From Arthrobacter sp. Soil764 (lineage in GTDB: Bacteria; Actinomycetota; Actinomycetes; Actinomycetales; Micrococcaceae): a stretch of DNA of 64,000 nucleotides. Below the pieces are notes generated by a model. The model had not been told where the DNA came from and searched no databases. It worked only from the letters and a program-made list of their open reading frames with translations. Location: positions 516,154 through 580,153 of the forward strand of contig NZ_LMSI01000020.1 in NCBI RefSeq assembly GCF_001428075.1. The letters are read 5' to 3'. Made by a program: the position numbers and the translations under genes. The stretch's first letter is position 1, and each line of letters begins with the position of its first letter. Below, one piece after another: positions 8,773 through 17,800 of this stretch.

Positions 8773-8779
8773 GCGTGCC

Positions 8780-9946
8780 GTGATCTTCCTTGACGCGGCC
8801 GCCACCACCCCGGTCCGCCGTGAAGTGCTGGACGCCATGTGGCCCCACCTCACGGGCGCATTCGGAAACCCTTCCAGCCACCACACCCTCGGTGAGGCGG
8901 CAGCCGCGGCGCTCGCGGGGGCGCGGGCAGCCGTTGCCGGTGTCCTCGGGTGCCGGCAGGGCGAGGTGGTGTTCACCTCCGGGGGAACGGAAGCGGACAA
9001 CCTGGCCGTCAAAGGAATTGCCCTGGCCCGGCAGGCCGCCAACCCGGGCTTGAACCGGGTGGTGATCAGCGCCGTCGAACATCCTGCCGTGGAGGAATCC
9101 GCGCGCTACCTCGAGCGCTTCCACGGTTTTGTGGTGGATGTGGTGCCGGTGGACGCCACCGGCACGGTGACACCCGACGCCCTGGCCGGCATGCTGCGCC
9201 CGGAGACCGCGCTGGTCAGCATCATGTATGCCAACAACGAGGTAGGCACCATCCAGCCCATCGCCGCGCTCGCGGAACTGGCCCACCGCCACGGAATCCC
9301 GTTCCATACCGATGCCGTCCAGGCCGCCGGCTGGCTGCCGCTGGATACCAAGGCCTTGGGCGTTGATGCCATGAGCATCTCCGGGCACAAGCTCGGCGCA
9401 CCCAAGGGCTGCGGCATGCTTTTCGTCCGGAGCCGCACCCGGCTGGAGCCGGTTATCCACGGCGGCGGGCAGGAACGCGGCCGGCGCTCGGGAACGGAAA
9501 ACGTGGCCGGCGCGGTGGGCCTGGCCACCGCCCTCACGCTGGCCAGGGACCGGCAGCCGGAGCAGCAGGCAAGGGTGGCAGCCCTCCGGGACGGGTTCAT
9601 CGGTGCGGTGGCGGCCGCGGTGCCGGACGCTGTCCTGACCGGCCACCCCACGGAACGGCTGCCGTCCGTTGCGTCCTTCTGCTTTCCAGGAACCAGCGGC
9701 GAGTCCCTGCTCCTGGAACTGGAACGGCAGGGCGTGGTGTGCTCCAGCGGTTCGGCCTGCGCTGCCGGTTCGGATGCCCCGTCGCCGGTGCTCACCGCGC
9801 TGGGAATTTCCGCCGAAGTGGCGCAGACCGCCATCCGGTTCAGTTTCGACACGTCAGTAACCGGGGAAGACCTGGACATGGCCGCGGACGCCGTAAGGTC
9901 AGCCGTCGCCAGGGTCAGGAGCCTCGGCGCAGGCCAGGCCCGCTGA
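8780..9946 (+). CDS. nifS: cysteine desulfurase, NifS/IscS family
   Basis: A 388-residue PLP-dependent cysteine desulfurase. The PLP lysine lies in SISGHKLGAPKG (about residue 201) and the persulfide cysteine in VVCSSGSACAAGS (about residue 321). The GTG start is 7 bp after nadC. In Bacillus subtilis a NifS-like protein beside nadB/nadA supports maturation of the NadA Fe-S cluster, and the operon position suggests the same dedicated role here. A tRNA thiolation or general Fe-S role cannot be excluded. Confidence 0.92.
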   Translation: MIFLDAAATTPVRREVLDAMWPHLTGAFGNPSSHHTLGEAAAAALAGARAAVAGVLGCRQGEVVFTSGGTEADNLAVKGIALARQAANPGLNRVVISAVEHPAVEESARYLERFHGFVVDVVPVDATGTVTPDALAGMLRPETALVSIMYANNEVGTIQPIAALAELAHRHGIPFHTDAVQAAGWLPLDTKALGVDAMSISGHKLGAPKGCGMLFVRSRTRLEPVIHGGGQERGRRSGTENVAGAVGLATALTLARDRQPEQQARVAALRDGFIGAVAAAVPDAVLTGHPTERLPSVASFCFPGTSGESLLLELERQGVVCSSGSACAAGSDAPSPVLTALGISAEVAQTAIRFSFDTSVTGEDLDMAADAVRSAVARVRSLGAGQAR

Positions 9947-9963
9947 CGGATGGGGCAGCCGGG

Positions 9964-10452
9964 TCAGCGGTGGCGGGCCCGGCGGAAAATCCAGTGCCGC
10001 AGCATGCTGAAGCGGACCGCCGTGGCCAGGAAGCCGGACAAGGTGGTGGCCAGCAGTTCGTCCCCCACGGTGGCGTCCGGATTGAACCAATGCAGCACGC
10101 CGAGGCTGCTGCCGGTAATCACCAGCGCCACGGCGATCACCACCAAGCCGTTGAAGTGGTCGCGGGTACGGCGCTGCTGCCCGGCGATCTTGAAGGTCAG
10201 CCGCCGGTTCAGCGCGGTGTTCAACAGGGACGTGAGGACCAGCGCCACCGCGTTGGCCAGCTGGGCGCCCAGCCACGGCCGCAGCAGCGCGTAGAGGCCA
10301 AGCGATGCCGCGGTGCAGATGACGCCGACCCCGGAGAAGCGGATCAGCTGCCGGATGACCGGAAAGCGCAGGAGACCCCGGTAGTGCCTGGTGGCCGGAA
10401 GGCGCCGGGGCATGGTTTCCTGCACAGCGGCTGCGGACGGTCTCTCCGTCAT
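9964..10452 (-). CDS. GtrA family membrane protein
   Basis: A 162-residue membrane protein with four predicted helices and the GtrA pattern: QLIRFSGVGVICTAASLGLYALL in helix 1 and NTALNRRLTFKI between helices 2 and 3. GtrA-like proteins are thought to help move polyprenyl-linked sugars across the membrane for envelope glycan modification. No glycosyltransferase gene lies nearby, so the partner is unknown. It is convergent with nifS (17 bp between stops) and downstream of the DUF1684 gene. Confidence 0.85.
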   Translation of the reverse strand: MTERPSAAAVQETMPRRLPATRHYRGLLRFPVIRQLIRFSGVGVICTAASLGLYALLRPWLGAQLANAVALVLTSLLNTALNRRLTFKIAGQQRRTRDHFNGLVVIAVALVITGSSLGVLHWFNPDATVGDELLATTLSGFLATAVRFSMLRHWIFRRARHR

Positions 10453-10538
10453 CCCGCGGCACCGGCTGCCCGCTCAGGGCCGCGGGCAGGCAGGAGGAAG
10501 GGGATGCGCCCAGGGCGCCCGGGACGAACCGCCATGCG

Positions 10539-11201
10539 TCAGTACAGCTCGCCCACGGGGATTTCCACTGCCAGCCGGTTGGAGGGCCCGGGCAGCGGGC
10601 AGGCCCACGCCTCGTTGTAGGCACAGGAGGGGTTGTAGGCAAAATTGAAATCCAGGACGAACGTCGCGCCGGGGCCTGTGCCGTTGACGCCGTGGAAGGC
10701 ACCCTTGATGGTGTCCAGCAGGTAGCGGCCGGCCCCATAGGTTCCGCCCGGCTGTCCGGCTGTGGCATCGCGGAACGGAACGAAGATGCCGCCGCCATAC
10801 CCGTGCAGTTTCCACACCCCGAGCTGGCCCATTTCCGGCAGGTCGAACGTCCCCAGCCGGACAAAGTGGACCACCCCGTCGGTGGCGGTTTCGACGCTCA
10901 TCTCCCGGCCGGCACCCTCTTTCGTCAGGGGGACGTGGAACCGGTAGATGGGATCGTAATCGGCAGTCTTCAGCCCCGAGAAGCGCGCCTTGTCCGTGGC
11001 GGTGAGCGCGGACGCCGGGTGGGTGCCGAACATCAGGTCACGCTGATGGCGCCAGTACGAGTGCGCCTCCGACGGGCTTTCCACCGCGAACCGGCGGACG
11101 TTGTCATAGAGCGCAAAGGTCCTCAGCCGCCAGTCGGCGATGTCCAGGGCGGAGATATCCGCCGGGTTGTCTTCGGCTGCGCCGTGCTGCTCTTCCGCCA
11201 T
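10539..11201 (-). CDS. DUF1684 domain-containing protein
   Basis: A 220-residue soluble protein of the DUF1684 family: the C-terminal half has GRYLLDTIKGAF, TFVLDFNFAYNPSCAYNEAWACPLPGP and NRLAVEIPVGE, the family's conserved signature including PSC and a C-P-L-P-P-like block. No signal peptide is visible and no biochemical role is established. A TAGGCT box 7 nt before the ATG suggests a leaderless transcript. Confidence 0.85.
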   Translation of the reverse strand: MAEEQHGAAEDNPADISALDIADWRLRTFALYDNVRRFAVESPSEAHSYWRHQRDLMFGTHPASALTATDKARFSGLKTADYDPIYRFHVPLTKEGAGREMSVETATDGVVHFVRLGTFDLPEMGQLGVWKLHGYGGGIFVPFRDATAGQPGGTYGAGRYLLDTIKGAFHGVNGTGPGATFVLDFNFAYNPSCAYNEAWACPLPGPSNRLAVEIPVGELY

Positions 11202-11208
11202 AACGTCC

Positions 11209-11214
11209 AGCCTA
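11209..11214 (-). promoter_or_regulatory. -10 box, probable leaderless promoter of the DUF1684 gene
   Basis: TAGGCT on the minus strand is followed by 7 nt and then the ATG at 11199-11201. No ribosome binding site is present between them. Confidence 0.55.
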
Positions 11215-11382
11215 GTCCCAGGCCGGGGTGGTAAGTGCCCGACGGCGACACGCCGGGCCGGGCGCCCACCGTCAGGGACGGCTGGAGGGCCGGGAGGGGC
11301 CGTCCCGGCAGGGCGCAGGAAACCCCGTTCCGGTGCGCATGAAACACCGTTGCGGCAGCCCGGGCAGGCGCCATGGCGCCAC

Positions 11383-11388
11383 TAGGCT
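11383..11388 (+). promoter_or_regulatory. -10 box, probable leaderless promoter of the lipoprotein gene
   Basis: TAGGCT is followed by GGCTTCC and the ATG at 11396, leaving no room for a ribosome binding site. Confidence 0.55.
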
Positions 11389-11395
11389 GGCTTCC

Positions 11396-12214
11396 ATGAC
11401 AGGCAAGGCAGCAGTGACCGCCCTTTCCCGGACATCCCTGGCGGCGGCGGTGTTCCTGCTGGCGGGATGCTCTGGATCCCCGGCGGGCCCGGGATGGACG
11501 GCACAGCCCGCACCATCGGCGGCGGCAACCTCCGGATCTGCCGCGCCCGGCCCAACGTCGGGATCAGCACCGGATGCTTCGGGCAGTGTCCAGGCCTCCG
11601 CCTCCACACCATCCGGGGAACCCGGGGGTGTTGCCACCGCGGCTTCCTGGAAGACGTTCTCCGACCCCGCCAAAACCGTCAGCTTCGACCTGCCGGCGGA
11701 CTGGATCGCCCAGTCCGTGGCGCCTGAGGACGGCGTGCTTCCCGGCGGACTGAAGGTGGAAGTGAAGAAGCCCGACGGAACTTTCGTTGCCGCACTCCGC
11801 ACCGGACTGCCGCCGTCGTCCCCCGATTGTCCGGAAAGCGCCCGGCATTCCTACACCGTGATCAGCAGCGTACCCTTTGAGCTTTCCGCCCAGGGCGGGG
11901 AGGGGACCATCCCGCCGCACATGGTCTACCGGGTGATCCAGGGCTACCGGTATTTCGGTTCATACGGGATCACCAACCTTGTGGGAGGGACGGATGGGCA
12001 GGCGTGCGTGCTGCGCAATGTGGTGCGGGGTCCGGCCTCCAAGGGCGACTACTCGTTCGGGGACCTGGTGAACCTCAAGGCCTTTGCCCCGGATGAGAAA
12101 GTGGCGCCGGCGAAGGCTTTCGACACCCTTGGCCAGGCCGCGCAGTACGTCAATGAGAGTCCTGACTTCGCCAACGTGCAGCGGATGCTAATGTCGCTGA
12201 AGGTCAAAAACTAG
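11396..12214 (+). CDS. putative secreted lipoprotein of unknown function
   Basis: A 272-residue protein with a signal peptide and lipobox: FLLAGCSGSP, with the modified cysteine near residue 25. A Ser/Ala/Gly/Pro-rich linker of about 50 residues follows, then a folded domain starting SWKTFSDPAKTVSFDLPADW. No catalytic motif was recognised. The frame is open upstream, but the ATG at 11396 directly precedes a proper signal sequence and sits 7 nt after a -10 box. The chain contains about four further cysteines, possibly disulfide forming. Confidence 0.75.
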   Translation: MTGKAAVTALSRTSLAAAVFLLAGCSGSPAGPGWTAQPAPSAAATSGSAAPGPTSGSAPDASGSVQASASTPSGEPGGVATAASWKTFSDPAKTVSFDLPADWIAQSVAPEDGVLPGGLKVEVKKPDGTFVAALRTGLPPSSPDCPESARHSYTVISSVPFELSAQGGEGTIPPHMVYRVIQGYRYFGSYGITNLVGGTDGQACVLRNVVRGPASKGDYSFGDLVNLKAFAPDEKVAPAKAFDTLGQAAQYVNESPDFANVQRMLMSLKVKN

Positions 12215-12283
12215 TCCCGCTGCCGGCACTCACAAGTGCGGGGCGTACGACTTGTTTTCCGCCCCCAACACCCCCGGAGAGAC

Positions 12284-13090
12284 ATGGAACGCTCTGTTTC
12301 CGCACGCCTGGCCTTCAGGACCATCGCCAACACCAAGGTGGCCATGGCCATTGCCGTAGCACGGAACAGCGGCTACTCATCCTTTGATGAGTCCCTCTCC
12401 GTCATGGCCGGCGGGGCAGAGGTTCCATTGACCGAGGTTTCGGACCACCACGGCGGCCGGTTCCACTACATGGAGTTCGCCGAACCCACCGACGTCACCG
12501 TGGAATACACGGCCACGGTGGCCGGCCGCGCTGTCCCCGAAGACGCGACCCTGGCCGACCGGATCCGCTACGTCCGTCCCAGCCGGTATGCCGAATCAGA
12601 CCGGCTCCTGCCTACGGCCTACGCAGAGTTCGAAGGGGTCCAGGGCGCGGACCTGGTGCAGGCCGTCCGCAACTGGGTCAACGGTGAGCTGCGGTACATC
12701 AGCGGCTCCTCCCGGGGCACAGACGGTGCGGTGGAAACCCTCCTCAGCAGGCGCGGCGTCTGCCGGGACTTTGCGCACCTGGCCATCGCCCTGCTCCGCT
12801 CCAAGGACGTCCCGGCGCGTCTGGCGGCTGTCTACGCACCGGGCCTGAGCCCCATGGATTTCCATGCCGTGGCCGAAGCCTACGTGGAGGGAGCCTGGCA
12901 CATCATCGACCCCACCGGGCTTGCGCCGCGGGAGTCGATGCTGCGCATCACTGCCGGGCGGGACTCCTCTGACACCGCCTTCCTGTCCACGGTGGGTGGA
13001 AGCCTGGTGCTGAACCAGCTGCGCGTCACCGCCGTGGTCAACGGGGAGCTCCCGGTCGAGGATCCCGCCCGGCTGGTGGCGCTGGGCTGA
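12284..13090 (+). CDS. transglutaminase-like cysteine peptidase family protein
   Basis: A 268-residue cytoplasmic transglutaminase-like protein. The catalytic Cys is in SRRGVCRDFAHLAIALLR (about residue 160), the His in MDFHAVAEAYVEG (about 191) and the Asp in WHIIDPTGLAPRESM (about 208). The N-terminal 85 residues are a beta-rich domain typical of this family. GGAGA lies 5 nt before the ATG at 12284. Such proteins act as peptidases or amidohydrolases; the substrate is unknown. Confidence 0.87.
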   Translation: MERSVSARLAFRTIANTKVAMAIAVARNSGYSSFDESLSVMAGGAEVPLTEVSDHHGGRFHYMEFAEPTDVTVEYTATVAGRAVPEDATLADRIRYVRPSRYAESDRLLPTAYAEFEGVQGADLVQAVRNWVNGELRYISGSSRGTDGAVETLLSRRGVCRDFAHLAIALLRSKDVPARLAAVYAPGLSPMDFHAVAEAYVEGAWHIIDPTGLAPRESMLRITAGRDSSDTAFLSTVGGSLVLNQLRVTAVVNGELPVEDPARLVALG

Positions 13091-13134
13091 CTTCCGGGCC
13101 CGCCTGGCTCTCCCATCGGCGGGGCAGCCGCCTG

Positions 13135-13605
13135 CTATTTGGGAAGGGGACCCAGCGAGCTCCGCAGCTTGTCCGTGAGCCGCATCAGTTCCTTCTGCTC
13201 CGCGGCCGTCAGGGCAGGACCCACCAGCGCCGAGATGTCCCGGACGTGCTCGCGGCCGATCTCCTTCTGCAGCTCCCGCCCCTCGTCGGTCAGCTTCAGC
13301 AGGATGCCGCGGCCGTCCTCGGGGGCCGGCATCCGGGACACGAGCCCGCGCTTTTCGAGCCGCTCCACCAGCCTGCTCAGGCTGGACTGGCTCAACAGCA
13401 CATTGTCGTTGAGCTCGTTGAGGCGCAACCAGCCGGACGGGCACCGGGAGAGCGTGAACAGGACGTCGTATTCATTCACCGCCAGCTTCCGGAACGCCCG
13501 CCCGGACTGCAGCTTGCGCATCACGGCAACCTGGGCCCGGAACAGGGACTCCCAGGTTTCGGCGGCCAGCCGCACCGGCGATTCCGATCCTCCCGCAGCC
13601 ATCAC
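13135..13605 (-). CDS. MarR family transcriptional regulator
   Basis: A 156-residue winged-helix protein with the MarR wing signature RMPAPEDGRGILLKLTDEGREL. It overlaps the upstream LLM oxidoreductase gene by 4 nt and is cotranscribed with it. A perfect 18-bp palindrome over the shared promoter is the likely operator, which suggests an autoregulated unit responding to a small ligand. Confidence 0.9.
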   Translation of the reverse strand: MMAAGGSESPVRLAAETWESLFRAQVAVMRKLQSGRAFRKLAVNEYDVLFTLSRCPSGWLRLNELNDNVLLSQSSLSRLVERLEKRGLVSRMPAPEDGRGILLKLTDEGRELQKEIGREHVRDISALVGPALTAAEQKELMRLTDKLRSSLGPLPK

Positions 13606-14711
13606 GCCTCCGCGGCGGCTTTGTCGGCGTCCTGCGATGCAAGCAGGGCGGCCACGCGGCCGGCGTGGGTGGGTGGCTCGGGAACGTGGGCGGGCTTGAG
13701 GGCCGCGTACTCCCTGCGGAGGACAGGCAGGACTTCCTCGCCGAACAGGTCCAGCTGCTCCAGGACGGTCTTCAGCGGCAGCCCGGCGTGGTCGATCAGG
13801 AACAGCTGGCGCTGGTAGTCGCCGAAGTGCTCACGGAACGTCAGGGTCTTTTCGATGACTTCCTGCGGACTGCCCACGGTCAGCGGGGTCTGGGAGGTGA
13901 AGTCCTCCAGGGACGGTCCATGGCCGTACACAGGGGCATTGTCGAAGTACGGGCGGAACTCGTTCACGGCATCCTGGGAGTTCTTCCGCATGAAGAACTG
14001 GCCGCCGAGCCCAACGATCGCCTGGTCCGCCTTGCCGTGGCCGTAGTGTTCGTACCGTTCGCGGTAGAGGCCGATCAGCTGCTGGTAGTGCTCCTTGGGC
14101 CAGAAGATGTTGTTGGCGAAGAAGCCGTCACCAAAGTACGCGGCCACTTCCGCGATCTGCGGCGTGCGGATGGAGCCGTGCCACACGAACGGAGCCACCC
14201 CGTCCAGGGGCCGCGGGGTGGAGGTGAAGTTCTGCAGCGGGGTGCGGAACTTGCCGGACCAGTTGACGGTGTCCTCATCCCACAGCTTGCGCAGGAGGCT
14301 GTAGTTTTCGATCGCCAGTTCCACGCCGTCCTGGATGTTCTTGCCGAACCACGGGTACACCGGGGCGGTGTTGCCGCGGCCCAGGACCAGGTCCACGCGC
14401 CCGTCAGACAGGTGCTGGAGCATGGCGAAGTCCTCGGCGATCTTCACCGGGTCATTGGTGGTGATCAGCGTGGTGGCCGTGGAGAGGATGATGCGTTCGG
14501 TCTGGGCCGCAATGTACGCGAGGGTGGTGGTGGGGGAGGAGGAGAAGAAGGGCCGGTTGTGGTGCTCGCCCAGGGCGTAGACATCCATGCCGATTTCCTC
14601 GACCTTTTTGGCGATGGCCACCGATGCCTTGATGCGTTCGTGCTCGGTGGGGGTGCGGCCCGTGGTGGGGTCCGTGGTGATGTCGCTGACGCTGAAAACA
14701 CCGATCTGCAT
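13602..14711 (-). CDS. LLM class flavin-dependent oxidoreductase
   Basis: A 369-residue bacterial-luciferase-like TIM-barrel monooxygenase. Family segments are DVYALGEHHNRPFFSSSP (about residues 42-59), ILSTATTLITTNDPVKIAEDFAMLQHLSDGRVDLVLGRG (about 75-113) and the C-terminal substrate loop. It should use reduced FMN or F420 and oxygen. The frame extends 20 codons upstream over the promoter; MQIGVFSVSD is chosen because it matches the barrel's first strand. It is followed by an overlapping MarR gene. Confidence 0.9.
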   Translation of the reverse strand: MQIGVFSVSDITTDPTTGRTPTEHERIKASVAIAKKVEEIGMDVYALGEHHNRPFFSSSPTTTLAYIAAQTERIILSTATTLITTNDPVKIAEDFAMLQHLSDGRVDLVLGRGNTAPVYPWFGKNIQDGVELAIENYSLLRKLWDEDTVNWSGKFRTPLQNFTSTPRPLDGVAPFVWHGSIRTPQIAEVAAYFGDGFFANNIFWPKEHYQQLIGLYRERYEHYGHGKADQAIVGLGGQFFMRKNSQDAVNEFRPYFDNAPVYGHGPSLEDFTSQTPLTVGSPQEVIEKTLTFREHFGDYQRQLFLIDHAGLPLKTVLEQLDLFGEEVLPVLRREYAALKPAHVPEPPTHAGRVAALLASQDADKAAAEA

Positions 14712-14742
14712 GGCGTGCCTTTCCGTTGCTGGGCTTGGCTCC

Positions 14743-14748
14743 AGTATA
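14743..14748 (-). promoter_or_regulatory. -10 box of the LLM-MarR operon
   Basis: TATACT on the minus strand lies 31 nt before the LLM start codon and 9 bp downstream (in transcription direction) of the 18-bp palindrome. Confidence 0.6.
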
Positions 14749-14756
14749 GGCCAATG

Positions 14757-14774
14757 TAGATGCATTTGCATCTA
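14757..14774. promoter_or_regulatory. candidate MarR operator
   Basis: TAGATGCATTTGCATCTA is an 18-bp palindrome with 8-bp perfect arms. It covers the -35 region of the LLM-MarR promoter, the expected place for a repressor site. Binding by the neighbouring MarR protein is inference. Confidence 0.7.
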
Positions 14775-14816
14775 TCGCCGGATACAACGCTGTACGGCCG
14801 GAAATATTCCGTCGTT

Positions 14817-17800
14817 TTATTCGGCGCCGGGAGCGGCGCGCCGGCCGCTGACTTTTGGCACCTGGCCCGTAGTCCAGTCGCGGAACTCAGCATCCACGTC
14901 GGCGGCAGGACCAAACTCCGGGCGGGCCTTGAGGTCACGCAACAGCGCCTTCTTCTCACGCCGCCCCTCCACCAGCCGGTACAGCACCGGAACCAGGACC
15001 AGGGTCAACGCGGTGGAGGACACCAGGCCGCCGATCACCACCACGGCCAGCGGCTGTGAGATGAACCCGCCGCCGCCCGTGAGGCCCAGTGCCATGGGAG
15101 TCAGGGCAAAGACCGTAGCAAGTGCCGTCATCAGGATGGGCCGGAGCCGCTGGCGCGCACCGTTCGTGATGGCGTCCGCCACATTCATGCCGGGCCGGCC
15201 GTCGCGCGGCTGCCGGTACTGGTTGATCAGGTCGATCAGCACGATGGCGTTGGTGACCACGATGCCCACCAGCATCAGCATGCCGATGAGCGATGGCAGG
15301 CCCAGGGGCACGCCGGTGAGCAGCAGCAGCGCCACGGCGCCGGTGGCCGCAAACGGAACCGAGACCAACAGGATCAGCGGCTGGATGAGGGACTTGAAGG
15401 TGGCCACCATGATCACGTAGACGATGGCGATCGCTGCCAGCAGGGCCAGCCCCAGCTGCCGGAACGATTCCGCCTGCTGCGTGGTGGCGCCGCCGATCTC
15501 CGCGGTGACGCCGGCCGGCAGCTGGACGTCAGCCAGGCGTTTTTGGACTTCCGTGTTCACCGCACCCAGGTTGGAGCCCGACGGCGTGATGGACACCTTG
15601 GCGGTGCGCTCACCGTTGCTGGCGGTGATGGAGACGGGGACGTCCACCTGCTCGACGGAAGCGATGCTTCCCAGCGTCACCGGCCGGCCACCCGCCGGCA
15701 GCGGGATGTTCCGGACGGCGTCGATGCTGGTGAACTTGGTGCCCTGGCCGATGCGGACGGGGAAATCGTCGGTGTCGATCCGTACCGTGCCGGCAGGGAT
15801 GGGGCTGATGGTGGATGCCAGCACCCCGGCAACCTGTTCCTCGTTCAGGCCCGCGGCGGCGGCTTTGGCCCTGTCCACCCGGACCTGGACCACGGGGTTG
15901 CTGGCGGCCAGGTTGCTGGCCACCTCACTTGTGCCGGGGACGCCTGTCATGGCTGCCACCATCGTGTCGCTGGCAGCCTGGAGGTCGGCGCTGTCAGCAG
16001 CCTTCAGCGTGATGTCCACGGTGGATGAGGTGCCAAAGCCGCCCTGCTGGGTGCCCACCGATACCTTGCCTGAGCCGGGCACCCTCGCAAGCTCCGAGCG
16101 CACGGTCTCCTGCAGGCGTGCCTGGTTGGCCTTTTCGTCCGTCACCACCGTGAAGGTGGAGTTGGAGGAACCGGTGGATGTGAGTGCGGCAAAACCGGCC
16201 TGGGCGTTGCCGGAGGTCACCTGGACGTCCTTGATGCCGTCGATCCCACGGAGCACCTCTTCGAGGCGGACGGCGGCGGCGCTGGTGTCGGCCAGGCTGG
16301 TGCCGGCCGGCAGTACCTGGCGCACGGTAAGGCTGTTCTGTCCCGAATTGCCCAGGAGGTTTGTGGCCAGCAGCGGTGTCATGGCGCCGGTGGCACCGAG
16401 CACCAGCACTGCAGCCACGAGGGTAATGACTGGATGTTTCTGGGTGGAGCGGAGGATGGGCAGGTAGCCGCGCTGCAGGCGGCTGCGCTGTTCGGCGTCG
16501 TGGGCCTTCGCTTTTGCCTCATCGGCGATCCGCCGGGCCTCGGCGGAGCCGGCAGCAGCCGTACCCGCCGCGTCCTTGGGATTCCTGAGGAACCAGTAGG
16601 CGAGCACCGGGACGATGGTCAGTGACACCAGCAGCGAGGCCAGCAGCGCCATGGTCACCGTCAAGGCGAAGGGCCGGAACAGTTCACCGGCCAGTTCGCC
16701 GACGAAGGCGATCGGCAGGAACACAGCCACCGTGGTCAGGGTGGAGGCGGTGATGGCACCGGCCACCTCCCTGATGGCGGTGAGGATCGCCGTCGACTTA
16801 TCCTCGCCGTAACTCAGGTGCCGCTTGATGTTTTCGATCACGACAATCGAGTCGTCCACCACGCGCCCGATCGCGATGGTGAGCGCGCCGAGCGTCAGGA
16901 TGTTCAGCGAGTAGCCGGTGGCCGACAGGCCAATGAACGTGATCAGCAGGGACAGCGGAATGGATACCGCCGTGACCAGCGTTGACCGGGCGGACATCAG
17001 GAAGAGCAGGATAATGGCGACGGCGAACCCCAGCCCCAGCAGGCCTTCCGTGGTGAGGTCCTTGATGGATTTCTCGATGAACGGTGCCTGGTCGAAGACA
17101 GGGGTGAACCTGGCGTTGGACCCCAGTTCGGCTTCCAGGTCCTTCAGGGAGTCCCGCACCGCGTGCGAGATGCCCACCGTGTCGCCTTCGGGTTTCTTGG
17201 TGACGGAGATGGCCAGCGTCTCGGCGCCGTTGGTGCGGGTGATCGAGGTGCGTTCATCGTCCTTGAGCGACACATCCGCGACAGTACCGATGGTTGCCCC
17301 GTTTTTGGCACCTCCCAGCGGCAGTGCCTTGATGGCGTCCAGGGAGTCCACCGGGCTGCCGATCTGGAGCGACAAGGTCTTGCCCTGGTCCTGCAGGGTG
17401 CCTGCCGGGACCAGCGCGCCGTTGTTGGACAGGGCGTCCCGGATGGAGGTCACACTTGTCCCCGCTGCCGTCATGGCGTCGGGCTTTGGAAGGATCTCGA
17501 TGTGCTGGGAGGCGCCGCCGGTCACGTCGGCGCTGCGAACGCCGTCGATCTTCTGCAGCCTGGGCACGGTCAGGCGCTGCAGGTCGGCGTTCAGCCCGCT
17601 CAGCGGCTTGTCGGAGGAGACGGCGAGGAAAACGATGGGGAAGTCGCTGATGCTTCCGGCAATGGCCTGCGGCTGGACATCGCTGGGCAGGGTCCGCTTG
17701 GCGTTGGAGATGGCCCGGTCGATCTGGTTGCGGGCCCGGTCCAGGTTGGATCCGTACGTGAACACCATGGTGATCTGGGAGACGCCGGTGCGCGAAGTGG

